Of a stretch of 64,000 bases of DNA, positions 46,801 to 55,915 are shown one piece after another. A program made the position numbers and the translations under genes. The stretch is from the NCBI RefSeq assembly GCF_016545825.1, contig NC_052622.1:40633263-40697262 (forward strand). Direction: 5' to 3'. Within the stretch, counting starts at the first letter, position 1. Every line of letters starts with the position of its first letter. Below the pieces are notes generated by a model. The model saw only the letters and a list, made by a program, of their open reading frames with translations, ran no database searches and had not been told where the DNA came from. This stretch comes from Eucalyptus grandis. Lineage: Eukaryota > Streptophyta > Magnoliopsida > Myrtales > Myrtaceae.

Positions 46801-47094
46801 CTGCCAATGGTATATAGGCATTAATAATATAAAAGCCTTGTAAAAGGTGGACTTGCTTTTATAATTTGGAGGCTGTCCCAAAGGGGAAATCGAAAAACAA
46901 GACGGTTTGCGCTAATGTAGAAATTCTGAAGAACATCTAATTGTACACTGCAGAAATCGGTTAAAACATTGAATCTTATGTTACAGTTTACATATACTTG
47001 CAGAGTTGCAATTATTGATGTAAAAGAGCACTAGTTTGGTAACTACTTTGGATCTATGAAATGTGCTTTCAATTTAATATACCGAGCTTAAGAC
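46801..47094. other. 3' flank of LecRK at 47095
   Basis: Shares the AAAGGTGGACTTGC and GAAATGTGCTTTCA words with the 3' flanks at 240-527 and 27150-27416. Unlike the other genes, this copy has no dead partner within 0.5 kb; the next LecRK remnant (45396) starts 1.7 kb away. Confidence 0.5.
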
Positions 47095-49104
47095 TCATCT
47101 TCCACCAGAGAGGACAGAGTTTGCAACAGAAGATGTCTGAGAAAATGCCTTGTCTACGAAATACGGAGAAGACGTGCCAGACCTACTAAAACCTTCATGA
47201 TATGCAAATTGCAATCTACTTTTTGAAATACCAAGAGATGATAACTCCTCTAATGCGAGATCCCCTTCCAAGTACTGCACTACTTGACGCATGCGCGGTC
47301 TTGCAGTTGGCTGAAACTGGGAGCACAACAATCCGAGTTGCAACACTAGCTCCACCTCCTTCGCCACAAAGTCCGTCCCTAAGTTCGGATCTCTTGCCTC
47401 TAGAATGTCACCTTTATCCCAGCAAGAAAACACCCAGTCCACCAATATCACGTCCTCCTCCTCCCGAGCCTCGATCGGCCTTCTTCCACAAGCAACTTCA
47501 AGCAAAAATGCCCCAAACGCAAAAACATCTGCGCTCGTAGTGGCCCTGGCAGTTCGAGTGTTCTCTGGGGCCAGATATCCATGAGTTCCCACCAAATGGG
47601 TAGTTTGAGGATCTGTACCGTGATCATATAGTCTTGCAAGCCCAAAATCTCCTAACCTCCCATTTAGTTCTGAATCAAGCAAGATGTTGCTAGCTTTGAT
47701 ATCCCTGTGAATCACTACTTGTTCCCATCCTTCATGGAGATAAGAGAGGCCATGTGCAGCACCTTTGATCACTCTAAATCTTTGGTTCCAATTGAGGGTC
47801 ACCTTCGGTTGGTTATAGAGGTACTTCTCCAGGCTTCCATTTGGCATGTAGTCATAAACCAACAGCAATTCACCCTTCCGACGGCAGTATCCCAGAAGCG
47901 TCACAATGTTCCGATGACGAAGCCGACCAATACTAATAATCTCGGCAATGAACTGTCTCATCCCGTGCCTCGATTCGTGGGAAACCCTCTTCACTGCAAT
48001 CTCAGCTCTCGAGGTGGGTAATACCCCTCTATAAACCCTACCAAACCCACCAGCTCCTAGTAGCTCCTGATCTCTGAACCCCTTTGTGGCAACATAGAGA
48101 TCTTTGTACTTGAACCGATGCGGACTGTTGTCGCGCTCCCAATCTTCGAGAACCTCTGCGAATTTTCTTCTTTTTCTAATCGCATAAGCCATAGCAAAGA
48201 CTGGTATCGACAGAAGGAACAAGCATATGAAAGGCAATCCCGTAGTGAGAAGAATGGATTTCTGCTTCTTTTTCATATAGGGTAATTTGGGAAGTTGAGA
48301 CAAATCAAGCCTATGAGCTTGTCCATTTACCTTAAAGCTCCATCCGAGGATATAATGAGAAGTTGAGAGCGCACCGGTTGCAGAAGAGAACCCAACGTAC
48401 ATGGTCTCCTTGAAGATCGGCGAGAGATTTAAGGGCAGAGACAAAAGGGGAGTGTTCGGTTTGTCAACAATGACCGGAGCTAATGTGACCCTGATATGTT
48501 TCTGCGCACCATCATAATCCACCCAAACTTGCATTGCCTTACCACTAATCAGACTCAAGTTTCTGAAGCCTGGAATGTTGTTTTCAGTGTATCCTGCAGG
48601 GGAAGATTTTACAGAGACCAGCCCATTGACATCGATCCCAATATGGTTGCCATCGATATCGTGGATTTCGGGGTTTTGAATTGTGTCAAATTCCACCGCG
48701 AAGATGTGATTCATGGCATTGCCATCGTTTGTTTCGTTGAAGAGACCAAAGAAATAACCAGGCTGAGCTCTAGGAAATTCTCTATGAGAAGCTATCACAA
48801 AGGTGAACCCAGGACCGCCCAGAACTGGATATTCGGGAACTATAGCGAAGACGAATGTGGTGGAGAATGAGTGGACAGCGCCATCGGATGAATTCTTGAA
48901 CGTGATGGCGTCTGGGTAGAAGGCATAACTCCCCTTCTGTTTGGTCTCATTGTTTAACTTCAGGAGACCATTGCCAGTGAGTGCAGCTGAACCATCGAGG
49001 CTCAGATTCGCAGACCGGAAACCATTGTAGGTAAAATCGCTGGTTTCATGAGTCGGTGCTGTGTTTGCCAGGAGGGAAACCGCCAGAACAATCACGAATG
49101 ACAT
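47095..49104 (-). CDS. L-type lectin-domain receptor kinase, clade IV-like, intact
   Basis: 669 codons from the ATG at 49104. An in-frame ATG lies 24 codons further upstream (49176), but the paralogues start at the equivalent of 49104, where a signal peptide (SFVIVLAVSLLANTAPT) begins, so the shorter start is chosen. The lectin domain keeps E138, D140, N144, D149 and H154 (VEFDT..N....D....H), with DIDGNHIG where the others have DINDNHVG. Transmembrane helix, then a full RD kinase: glycine loop [22 protein letters not shown], ending in SGGR. The C-terminal tail (about 621-669) is the most variable part of the protein, as in the other copies. Role and ligand as for the family; specific function cannot be read from sequence. 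Confidence 0.95.
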   Translation of the reverse strand: MSFVIVLAVSLLANTAPTHETSDFTYNGFRSANLSLDGSAALTGNGLLKLNNETKQKGSYAFYPDAITFKNSSDGAVHSFSTTFVFAIVPEYPVLGGPGFTFVIASHREFPRAQPGYFFGLFNETNDGNAMNHIFAVEFDTIQNPEIHDIDGNHIGIDVNGLVSVKSSPAGYTENNIPGFRNLSLISGKAMQVWVDYDGAQKHIRVTLAPVIVDKPNTPLLSLPLNLSPIFKETMYVGFSSATGALSTSHYILGWSFKVNGQAHRLDLSQLPKLPYMKKKQKSILLTTGLPFICLFLLSIPVFAMAYAIRKRRKFAEVLEDWERDNSPHRFKYKDLYVATKGFRDQELLGAGGFGRVYRGVLPTSRAEIAVKRVSHESRHGMRQFIAEIISIGRLRHRNIVTLLGYCRRKGELLLVYDYMPNGSLEKYLYNQPKVTLNWNQRFRVIKGAAHGLSYLHEGWEQVVIHRDIKASNILLDSELNGRLGDFGLARLYDHGTDPQTTHLVGTHGYLAPENTRTARATTSADVFAFGAFLLEVACGRRPIEAREEEDVILVDWVFSCWDKGDILEARDPNLGTDFVAKEVELVLQLGLLCSQFQPTARPRMRQVVQYLEGDLALEELSSLGISKSRLQFAYHEGFSRSGTSSPYFVDKAFSQTSSVANSVLSGGR

Positions 49105-49260
49105 GGCAAAAGGCTGAAGAAATTGGCTGAATACACTGCTCTGATGAGATAATTCGAAGTTCCAATGATGATCCAACCGATTTGCGCAACACTGAATCGA
49201 ATCTCATCTCATTTCTATTGTCTGTGTCCCAACCTGTGCTCCCCACCAAACCTTCAACTG

Positions 49261-49265
49261 ATTGG
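49261..49265 (-). promoter_or_regulatory. CCAAT box upstream of LecRK
   Basis: CCAAT on the minus strand about 157 bases before the start at 49104, in the same context as at 2690 and 29583. The conserved upstream flank is cut at 49378 by an LTR, leaving this gene only 273 bases of ancestral promoter. Confidence 0.4.
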
Positions 49266-49377
49266 TCCGAGCCTTATGATTCCCCTGTCGCGTGATTGAC
49301 TGATTGCTCCGAGTCTTACCAGCGACTTAAAGTTCTTCCGTAATTTGCCCGTCTTTGTACGCCATTTGCCACATTTC

Positions 49378-50010
49378 TGTAATATTTGAATTTTCAACTA
49401 AGTAATGGGACCACTTTTATTTTAAAATTAAAAAAAAAAAGAGTGGGTTGAAAAAGTCAAATAATAGGGGGAAAATAGTGGGGGAGGACGCTTGCTCTTT
49501 AAAGCCCAAACCAGTTCGGGAAGAGAGAGAAAGAGAGAGAAAGAAAAGTAAAAGAAAGAAAGAAGAGAAAATGGGTTTCTCTAATGTACACCTTTGAGAC
49601 TTTGCTGAGCTGACTTGACTTCATAACGCAACACCTCATAAGTGCGCCTTCCGCTCTTCCCATTGAAGTAGTTTGGACTTAGGGCTTGAAATTCTGAATT
49701 ATTGGAGATTCGTGTGGCGAAATCCGATTTTTAAGTTGTTGAGCTATATATATACATACATTCATACATACAAATATACATACATACATATAAACAATAT
49801 TTTAGAGTGTTATGGAGAAATAAGATTTTATAGATCTTGATTTGAGCTTCTAGTTTATCCAAAACGAAATTTCGAAATTTCCCGCGTGCAATGAACAGTG
49901 TGTCTAGCATATTCGAGCATGTATTTTGTTAGTTTTTTACTTGATCTTGAGATAGTCAAGTTGGGATTTTTGTAATATATTTGAATGGGATTCAGTACGT
50001 TTGACACTTC
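49378..50010 (+). mobile_element. LTR fragment (family C) cutting the LecRK promoter
   Basis: Starts TGTAATATTTGAATTTTC and shares with the solo LTR at 40857 the AAAAAGTCAA word, a GAGA/AAGAA purine tract (about 49520-49570), TTGGAGATTCGTG, a GAGCTATATATAT block and TTTGAGCTTCTAG. It ends near 50010, where copia-derived sequence begins. The single-copy structure contrasts with the four-fold repeat in the solo LTR. Confidence 0.6.
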
Positions 50011-50039
50011 CACTATACTTATCCCTATTGGTTCTAAAT

Positions 50040-50820
50040 CCAATCCACATGACCATAATCTCTTTGTTCAAGATACATTTCATGGATACATTCTTCTACT
50101 TTTTTATGTGGATGATATAGTTAAAACTGGTGATGATTAGCTTAGCATTACGAAATTACAGTAGTATCTTAATAAACAGTTCAAAATGAAAGATCATGGT
50201 GACTCAAACTATTTTTAAGCCTTGGAGGCTTTGTCTAATACTTCTAGTTATTATATTTCTCAAGCCAAATATGCCATTCACCTTATTTCTCAAGCTGGCC
50301 TCGTTGATAACAAGATTACTTCTACTCTCAATAAGTTGAATGCCACAATGATAAGGGAAGAACTCTTCAACCAAATCCTATAATTTATTGACAGTTGGTT
50401 GACAGTCTTATCTTAAATATGTTGTCGTTACTCATATTAACATCGTCTATGCTATTCACATTGTTAGTTAGTATATGATTATGCCTCATACAACTCATTT
50501 TGCTACAATCCTTCAAAATTTTACCATGTTAATGGTACTTTATTTCATGGCCTTCACTTTTTTATAACTATATCTTGGAATTGACAGCTTATTTTGATGT
50601 TGACTGGGTCAGTGACCCTCAAGATTATCACTCCACTCTGGGCTATTATATCTTTTGGGAAACACACTTATCTCATGGCATATCAACAAACAAATATTGC
50701 TCACTCTAGTATAGAAGTAGAATATCGAGCTCTTGTGGATATGACATAAGAGTTACTATGGTTGCGGCCAGCATTACTAAATAAACTCAATGGGTGCTTC
50801 CATAGAAGATAATGGCTTTG
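50040..50820 (+). pseudogene. Ty1/copia reverse transcriptase / RNase H remnant
   Basis: Broken reading frames match copia pol. LLLFYVDDIV (YVDD at 50105-50116) is the RT catalytic box. QYLNKQFKMKDHGD and YISQAKYAIHLI follow, and further on the RNase H end: DWVSDPQDYHSTLGYY, a broken HSSTEAEYRAL-like stretch (here IEVEYRAL) and ELLWLRP near 50755-50770. Many stops and shifts are present. No LTR of this element could be recognised. It sits between the LTR fragment at 49378 and the dead LecRK at 51137. Confidence 0.75.
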
Positions 50821-50952
50821 ATACCAAGTTAAGAACAATAAAGAGGAAGAGAGAATTATGAAATTTTCTATATATTTTGGATGTGTGTAATAAAAAGTAT
50901 ATAAGCCTATTTATAGGTTTTTTGATATAACTATCTAAGATAACATATCAAT

Positions 50953-50956
<4 letters not shown>

Positions 50957-50996
<40 letters not shown>
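50957..50996. repeat. (AT)n microsatellite
   Basis: A pure run of about 20 AT dinucleotides just 5' of the dead LecRK segment. Confidence 0.95.
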
Positions 50997-51001
<5 letters not shown>

Positions 51002-51136
51002 ATCAAAGGAAGACACGTGTGCAATCTTGAGAGATATAGAAAATCAATAGAATTATCAAAATAACTCAAAAGTTAAAAATCCTTTTTGATAAATCCCTAT
51101 TTATCTTTAACAACTATAAATCACTTCTTGCTACCT

Positions 51137-52390
51137 CGATGGAGATAATGCAGGCCATGTGCAGCGCCTCTAATCACTCTAAAATCTATGGCTCCAAAGT
51201 GATGTTGGCCTTTGGTTCGTTGTATAGGCACCTGTCCAGACTTCCACTGGGGATGTAGTCATACCGCAACAGCCGATCACCTTTTGACGCAACAATAACG
51301 GAGGAGCATTACAATGTTACTGTGGCAAAGACGGCCAGTACTCACAATCTCCGCGATGAATTCTCTCATCCCTCGCCTTGATTCAAGTGAAACTCTTTTC
51401 CCTGCAATCTCAGCCCCTTGAGGTGGATAATGGCCCTCTATAGGCCCTGACAAATCCAGCAGCTCGCCATAGCTCCTGATCCCTGAATCCTTTTGTGGCT
51501 ACATGGAAATATTTGTCCTCAAACCTATGAGGATTGTAGTCACGCTCCCAGTCTAGAACCTTTGCAAATTTTCTCTTTCGTCTTATAAGATGGAAGCCAC
51601 AGCAGCAGCCAGCAGACAGGATTTCTCCTCAACGTCACATTGGGTAGTCTAGGAAACTGAGACAAAACCAGGCTCTGAGCTTGTCCATTTACAATGAAGC
51701 TCCTTCCAAGAATGTAATGAGAAGAAGTTAGTAACGAGGTGGTTGAGGACGAGAACCCCAAGTACATCGTCCCCTTGATGATCGGCGAGAGATCACCGGA
51801 CAGAGATAAAAGGGGAATCTTCAGTTTCTCAACATTGCTAGGAGTTAAGGTGACATTGATGTGCTTTTGCGCCTTCAAAATCCACTAGAACTTGCATAGC
51901 TTCACCAGTCATCCCACAGGGGCAGATTTTACAGAAGTTGGCCGGCCCATTGACGTCGATCTCAATCTGGTTATCATTGACATCATGGTTTTGGATTATG
52001 TCAGATTATACCGTGACAATGTGGTTCGTGGCGTTGCCAATGTTGGTTTCGTTGAAGAGGCCAAAATAATTACTAGGAAGGCTCCAGGAAATTCTCTATC
52101 AGGAGCTAACATGAAAGTGAACCTGTAACACCGAGAGGTGGATACTTTGAATCACATTGAAGACGAAAGTTATGGAGAAAGAGTAGACAGATCCACTGGA
52201 AGAACTTGATTGGGTCAGGGTAGAAGGCATGACTGTGCTTCTTTTGGTTGCAACGGTTACTTTTAGGAGGCCATTGCCAGTGAATGCGGCTAAACCATAT
52301 AGGCTAAGGTTGGTTGACCGGAAATGTGAAACTGCTGGTACTGTGAGCTAGTGCAAAGTTTGCCGGGGGAGAAACTGCCACGAAGAACAG
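51137..52390 (-). pseudogene. Decayed, truncated LecRK
   Basis: Start position (52388-52390) reads CTG, as in the remnant at 44-46, with the following signal-peptide codons shortened. Lectin blocks, a transmembrane/juxtamembrane remnant (near 51560-51600) and the kinase N-lobe follow, with many shifts and stops. This copy reaches further into the kinase than its sisters, to the SYLHEG region at about 51137. It has the dead-lineage marker CTTTTGACGC near 51282. It lies 476 bases after the intact gene at 52866. Confidence 0.85.
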
Positions 52391-52865
52391 GTCCAGAAAC
52401 TGAAGAAATTCACCGAATACACTACTCAGAAGATATTGTTTGAATGTCCTAGGATCAAATTGAATCTAATGCAATTTTAGCTATCAGTACCCTGACTTGT
52501 GTCACTATATTTTCTATGAAAAAAGAATTCAAGTGTCAATGGTGCGTATATATTAGGGACCCTTCTGTTAAATCATGCAACGATTCAAACAAACAAGTAA
52601 TAATCCTTATAAAAGGTAGACTTGCTCTTATACTCTAAAGGCTGACCAAAAGGGGAAACCAGAGGAGGCAATTTAAGCTAAAGCAGCCATTCCCAAAAAC
52701 ATGTAAAAATATAATGCAGAAATTGCTGCGATCCATAGAGTCTTAAATTACAGTTTACGTATATTCAGAGTCGCAAACTACGAATACTTGATGCACAAGA
52801 ACATTAGTTTCACTTTACTTCGATTTATGAAATGTGCTTTCACTTTAATATGCCAAGCTTAAGAC
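52391..52865. other. Spacer between live and dead LecRK
   Basis: Matches 47-527 and 26936-27416 closely (for example CTATCAGTACCCTGACTTG near 52482). No gene. Confidence 0.7.
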
Positions 52866-54875
52866 TCATCTTCCACCAGAGAGGACACCGTTTGCAACAG
52901 AAGAAGTCTGAGAAAATGCCTTGTCTGCGGAAGACGGATAAGCCGTGCCAGACCTACTAAAACCTTCATGAAATGCAAATGGGAATCCACTTCTTGAGAT
53001 GCCGAGAGGTGATAACTCCTCTAATACGAGATCCCCTTCCAAGTACTGCACTACCTGACGCATGTGTGGTCTCGCAGTTGGCTGAGACTGGGAGCACAAC
53101 AATCCGAGTTGCAACACTAGTTCCACCTCCTTCGCCACAAAGTCCGTCCCTAAGTTTGGATCTCTTGCCTCTAGAATGTCACCTTTATCCCAGCAAGAAA
53201 ACACCCAGTCCACCAATATCACCTCCTCCTCCTCCCGAGTCTCAATAGGCCTTCTTCCACAAGCAACTTCAAGCGAAAATGCCCCAAACGCAAAAACATC
53301 TGTGCTTGTAGTGGCCTTGGCAGTTCGAGCGTGCTCCGGGGCTAGATATCCAAGAGTTCCCACCAAATGGGTGGTTTGAGGATCTGTACCGTGATCATAT
53401 AGTCTTGCAAGCCCAAAATCTCCTATCCTCCCATTTAGTTCTGAATCAAGCAAGATGTTGCTAGCTTTGATATCCCTGTGAATCACCTTTTGTTCCCATC
53501 CTTCATGGAGATAAGAGAGGCCATGTGCAACACCCTTTATCACTCTAAATCTTTGGCTCCAATTGAGGGTCAGCTTCGGTTGGTTATAGAGGTACTTGTC
53601 TAGGCTTCCATTTGGCATGTAGTCATAAACCAACAGCAGTTCACCCTTCCGACGGCAGTATCCAAGAAGTGTCACAATATTTCGATGACGAAGCCGACCA
53701 ATACTAGTAATCTCAGCAATGAACTGTCTCATCCCTTGCCTTGATTCGTGAGAAACCCTCTTCACTGCAATCTCAGTTCTTGAGGTGGGTAATACCCCTC
53801 TATAAACCCTACCAAATCCACCAGCTCCTAATAGCTCCTGATCTCTGAACCCCTTGGTGGCAACATAGAGATCTTTGTATTTGATTCGATGTTCACTGTA
53901 GTCGCGCTCCCAATCTTCAAGAACCTCTGCAAATTTTCTTTGTTTTCTAATCGCATAAGCCATAGCAAAGACTAGTATTGACAGAAAGAACAAGCATAAG
54001 AAAGGCAGTCCGGTAGTGAGAAGAATGGATTTCTGCTTCTTCTTCACACGGGGTAATCTAGGAAGTTGAGACAAATCAAGCCTACGAGCTTGTCCATTTA
54101 CCTTAAAGCTCCATCCGAGGATATAATGAGAAGATACGATCGTACTAGTTGCGGAAGAGAACCCAACGTACATGGTCTCCTTGAAGATTGGCGAGAGATC
54201 GAAGGACGGAGACAAAAGGGGAGTGTTCGGTTTGCCGACATTGACCGGAGCTAATGTGACCCTGATTTGTTTCTGCGTACCATCATAATCCACCCAAACT
54301 TGCATTGCTTTACCACTAATCAGACTCAAGTTTCTGAAGCCTTGAATGTCGTTTTCAGTGTATCCAGCAGGGGAAGAGTTTACAGAGACCAGCCCATTGA
54401 CATCGATCCCGAGATGGTTGTCATTTATATCGTACAATTCGGCGTTTTGAAGCGTGTCAACTTCCACCGCGAAAATGTGGTTCGTGGCATTGCCATCATT
54501 TGTTTCGTTGAAGAGACCAAAGAAATTACCAGGCCGAGCTCCAGGAAATTCTCTATGAGGAGCTATCACAAAGGTGAACCCAGGAGCGCCCAGAGCTGGA
54601 AATTGGGGAACTATAGCAAAGACGAATGTGGTGGAGAACGAGTGGACGGCGCCATCGGATGAGTTCTTAAACCTGATGGGGTCCGGGTAGAAGGCATGAC
54701 TTACCTTCTGTTTGGTCACGTTGGTTAACTTCAGGAGGCCATTGCCAGTGAGTACAGCTAAACCATCGAGGCTCAGATTCGCAGACCGGAAACCATTGTA
54801 CGTGAAATCGCCAGTTTCATGAGTCGGTGCTGTGTTTGCCAGGAGGGAAACCGCCAGAGCAATCGCGAATAACAT
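52866..54875 (-). CDS. L-type lectin-domain receptor kinase, clade IV-like, intact
   Basis: 669 codons, same domain order and numbering as the gene at 528-2537: signal peptide; lectin domain with VEVDT..N....D....H metal ligands; transmembrane helix near 283-309; and a kinase with glycine loop GAGGFGRV, K372, E388, HRD, DFG and APE. It differs in the activation segment, APEHARTAKATT where the others have APENTR, and in FSLEVACG where the others have FLLEVACG. The CCAAT box seen before the other copies is CCAGT here. Immediately upstream lies a Pack-MULE (55133), about 260 bases from the start codon, so the distal promoter has been displaced by about 770 bases. Expected at the plasma membrane; ligand unknown. 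Confidence 0.95.
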   Translation of the reverse strand: MLFAIALAVSLLANTAPTHETGDFTYNGFRSANLSLDGLAVLTGNGLLKLTNVTKQKVSHAFYPDPIRFKNSSDGAVHSFSTTFVFAIVPQFPALGAPGFTFVIAPHREFPGARPGNFFGLFNETNDGNATNHIFAVEVDTLQNAELYDINDNHLGIDVNGLVSVNSSPAGYTENDIQGFRNLSLISGKAMQVWVDYDGTQKQIRVTLAPVNVGKPNTPLLSPSFDLSPIFKETMYVGFSSATSTIVSSHYILGWSFKVNGQARRLDLSQLPRLPRVKKKQKSILLTTGLPFLCLFFLSILVFAMAYAIRKQRKFAEVLEDWERDYSEHRIKYKDLYVATKGFRDQELLGAGGFGRVYRGVLPTSRTEIAVKRVSHESRQGMRQFIAEITSIGRLRHRNIVTLLGYCRRKGELLLVYDYMPNGSLDKYLYNQPKLTLNWSQRFRVIKGVAHGLSYLHEGWEQKVIHRDIKASNILLDSELNGRIGDFGLARLYDHGTDPQTTHLVGTLGYLAPEHARTAKATTSTDVFAFGAFSLEVACGRRPIETREEEEVILVDWVFSCWDKGDILEARDPNLGTDFVAKEVELVLQLGLLCSQSQPTARPHMRQVVQYLEGDLVLEELSPLGISRSGFPFAFHEGFSRSGTAYPSSADKAFSQTSSVANGVLSGGR

Positions 54876-55122
54876 GACTAGAGGCTGAAGAAATTAGCTG
54901 AATATACTACTCTGATGAGATAATTCGACGTTCCACTGATGATTTAAACGATTTGCACAGCATTGACTTTAATCAAGTGCAATTTCTATTGTCAGTGTCC
55001 CAACCTGTGCACCCCCAACAAACCTTCAACTGACTGGTCCGCGCCTTATAATTCCCCTGTCGTGTGATCGACTGATTGCTCCGAGTCTTCTCACAAACTT
55101 GAAGTTCTTCCGTAATTTGCCC
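54876..55122. promoter_or_regulatory. Proximal promoter of LecRK, third module copy
   Basis: Matches 2538-2790 and 29426-29690. The conserved CCAAT place reads CCAGT at 55033-55037. It ends at the target duplication of the Pack-MULE. Confidence 0.5.
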
Positions 55123-55915
55123 GTCTCTGTACGAGAGAATATTGGCCTAACCCAACAAATAGAAAGGACCACAAAGATGCGACACGTGCCCAAAGTGGGC
55201 CCCAACTTAGGACTCTTTCTTCTCTCTCCTCTGCACGCTCTCTCGGAGCCCACCACCGCACTAGCAACAGCAACAAAGAAGCAAAGCCATTTGGCAAGGG
55301 GGGACGATGGGTTTCGATGGAACTGCGGCGGCTAAGAGCTTCGGAGGAGGGCAGCTGGCCAGCGCCAGGCCGTGCGACAACTGCAGGTCCGCCAAGGCCA
55401 CCGTGTTCTGCGAGGCCGACGCGGCTTTCCTCTGCCTGGCCTACAACGCCGGCGTCCGTGGCGCCAACAAGCTCGCCTCCCGCCACAAGCGTGCGTGGAT
55501 GTGCGAGGCGTGCGAGCCCATGCCGGCAGCCTTCGCGTGCAGGACCGACGCCTCCGCCCTGTGAGTCGCGTGCGACATGGACGTGCACTTGCCAACACCC
55601 TCGCCGGCCGCCACGTGCGAATCCCTTTAAAGCCCTTCTTCAACGCGGCCGCTGCTGCCGCCGGGCCCGTTGCGACGAACTCCGTCCCTGACTTCCTCAA
55701 CGGCGAGTGCTGCGGCCCCACGAAGGTTTGCGAAAGGGGCCAGAGCGGAAGCCAGAGATGCGTTCTGGAATGAAGAGAGAGAGAGAGAGAGAGAGAAGGT
55801 GCAAAGAAGAAAGAGTCTGAAATTGGGGCATTTTGGACACGTGTCGCATCCTTGTGATCTTTCCTATTTCTTGTGTTGGCACATTGTAGTCAAAGTATTT
55901 TCTCGTCTCTGGCAC
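55123..55915. mobile_element. Pack-MULE carrying a B-box gene fragment
   Basis: The element proper is 55133-55904. Its ends are inverted repeats of roughly 100 bases: left from GAGAGAATATTGG through AGATGCGACACGTGCCCAAA, and right, inverted, from GAGAAAATACTTTG through GGATGCGACACGTGTCCAAA to the shared GACTCTTTCTTCT. It is flanked by GTCTCTGTAC (55123-55132) and GTCTCTGGCAC (55905-55915), an imperfect 9-10 bp target duplication. The counterparts at 2780 and 49355 read GTCTTTGTACGCCATTTGC without insert. There is no transposase. The core is a host gene fragment. Each arm contains the G-box core CACGTG. Confidence 0.8.
55307..55773 (+). pseudogene. CONSTANS-like B-box fragment inside the Pack-MULE
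   Basis: ATG at 55307 gives 85 codons with a B-box: C23, C26, C35, D38, C43, then Tyr46 and Arg51 where Cys and His zinc ligands are expected, and H60 (ANKLASRH). A second B-box begins [17 protein letters not shown] and is cut by TGA at 55562. Reading on, VACDMDVH continues. After a one-base shift near 55586 the frame carries the end of the second B-box and the linker (ANTLAGRHVRIPLKPFF, then an alanine run) to 55773. The product class is a B-box transcription factor of the CONSTANS-like kind (light and flowering regulators). No CCT domain is present. With two lost ligands, a stop and a frameshift it cannot make a normal protein. The GC content is far above the surroundings. Confidence 0.85.

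Noticed and set aside
49105..49176. Upstream in-frame ATG for the LecRK at 47095
   Set aside because: Adds 24 residues before the signal peptide that no paralogue has; the start at 49104 matches the others.
55332..55721. Long antisense frames across the B-box fragment
   Set aside because: Arginine-rich shadows of GC-rich coding sequence; the B-box pattern is on the plus strand.
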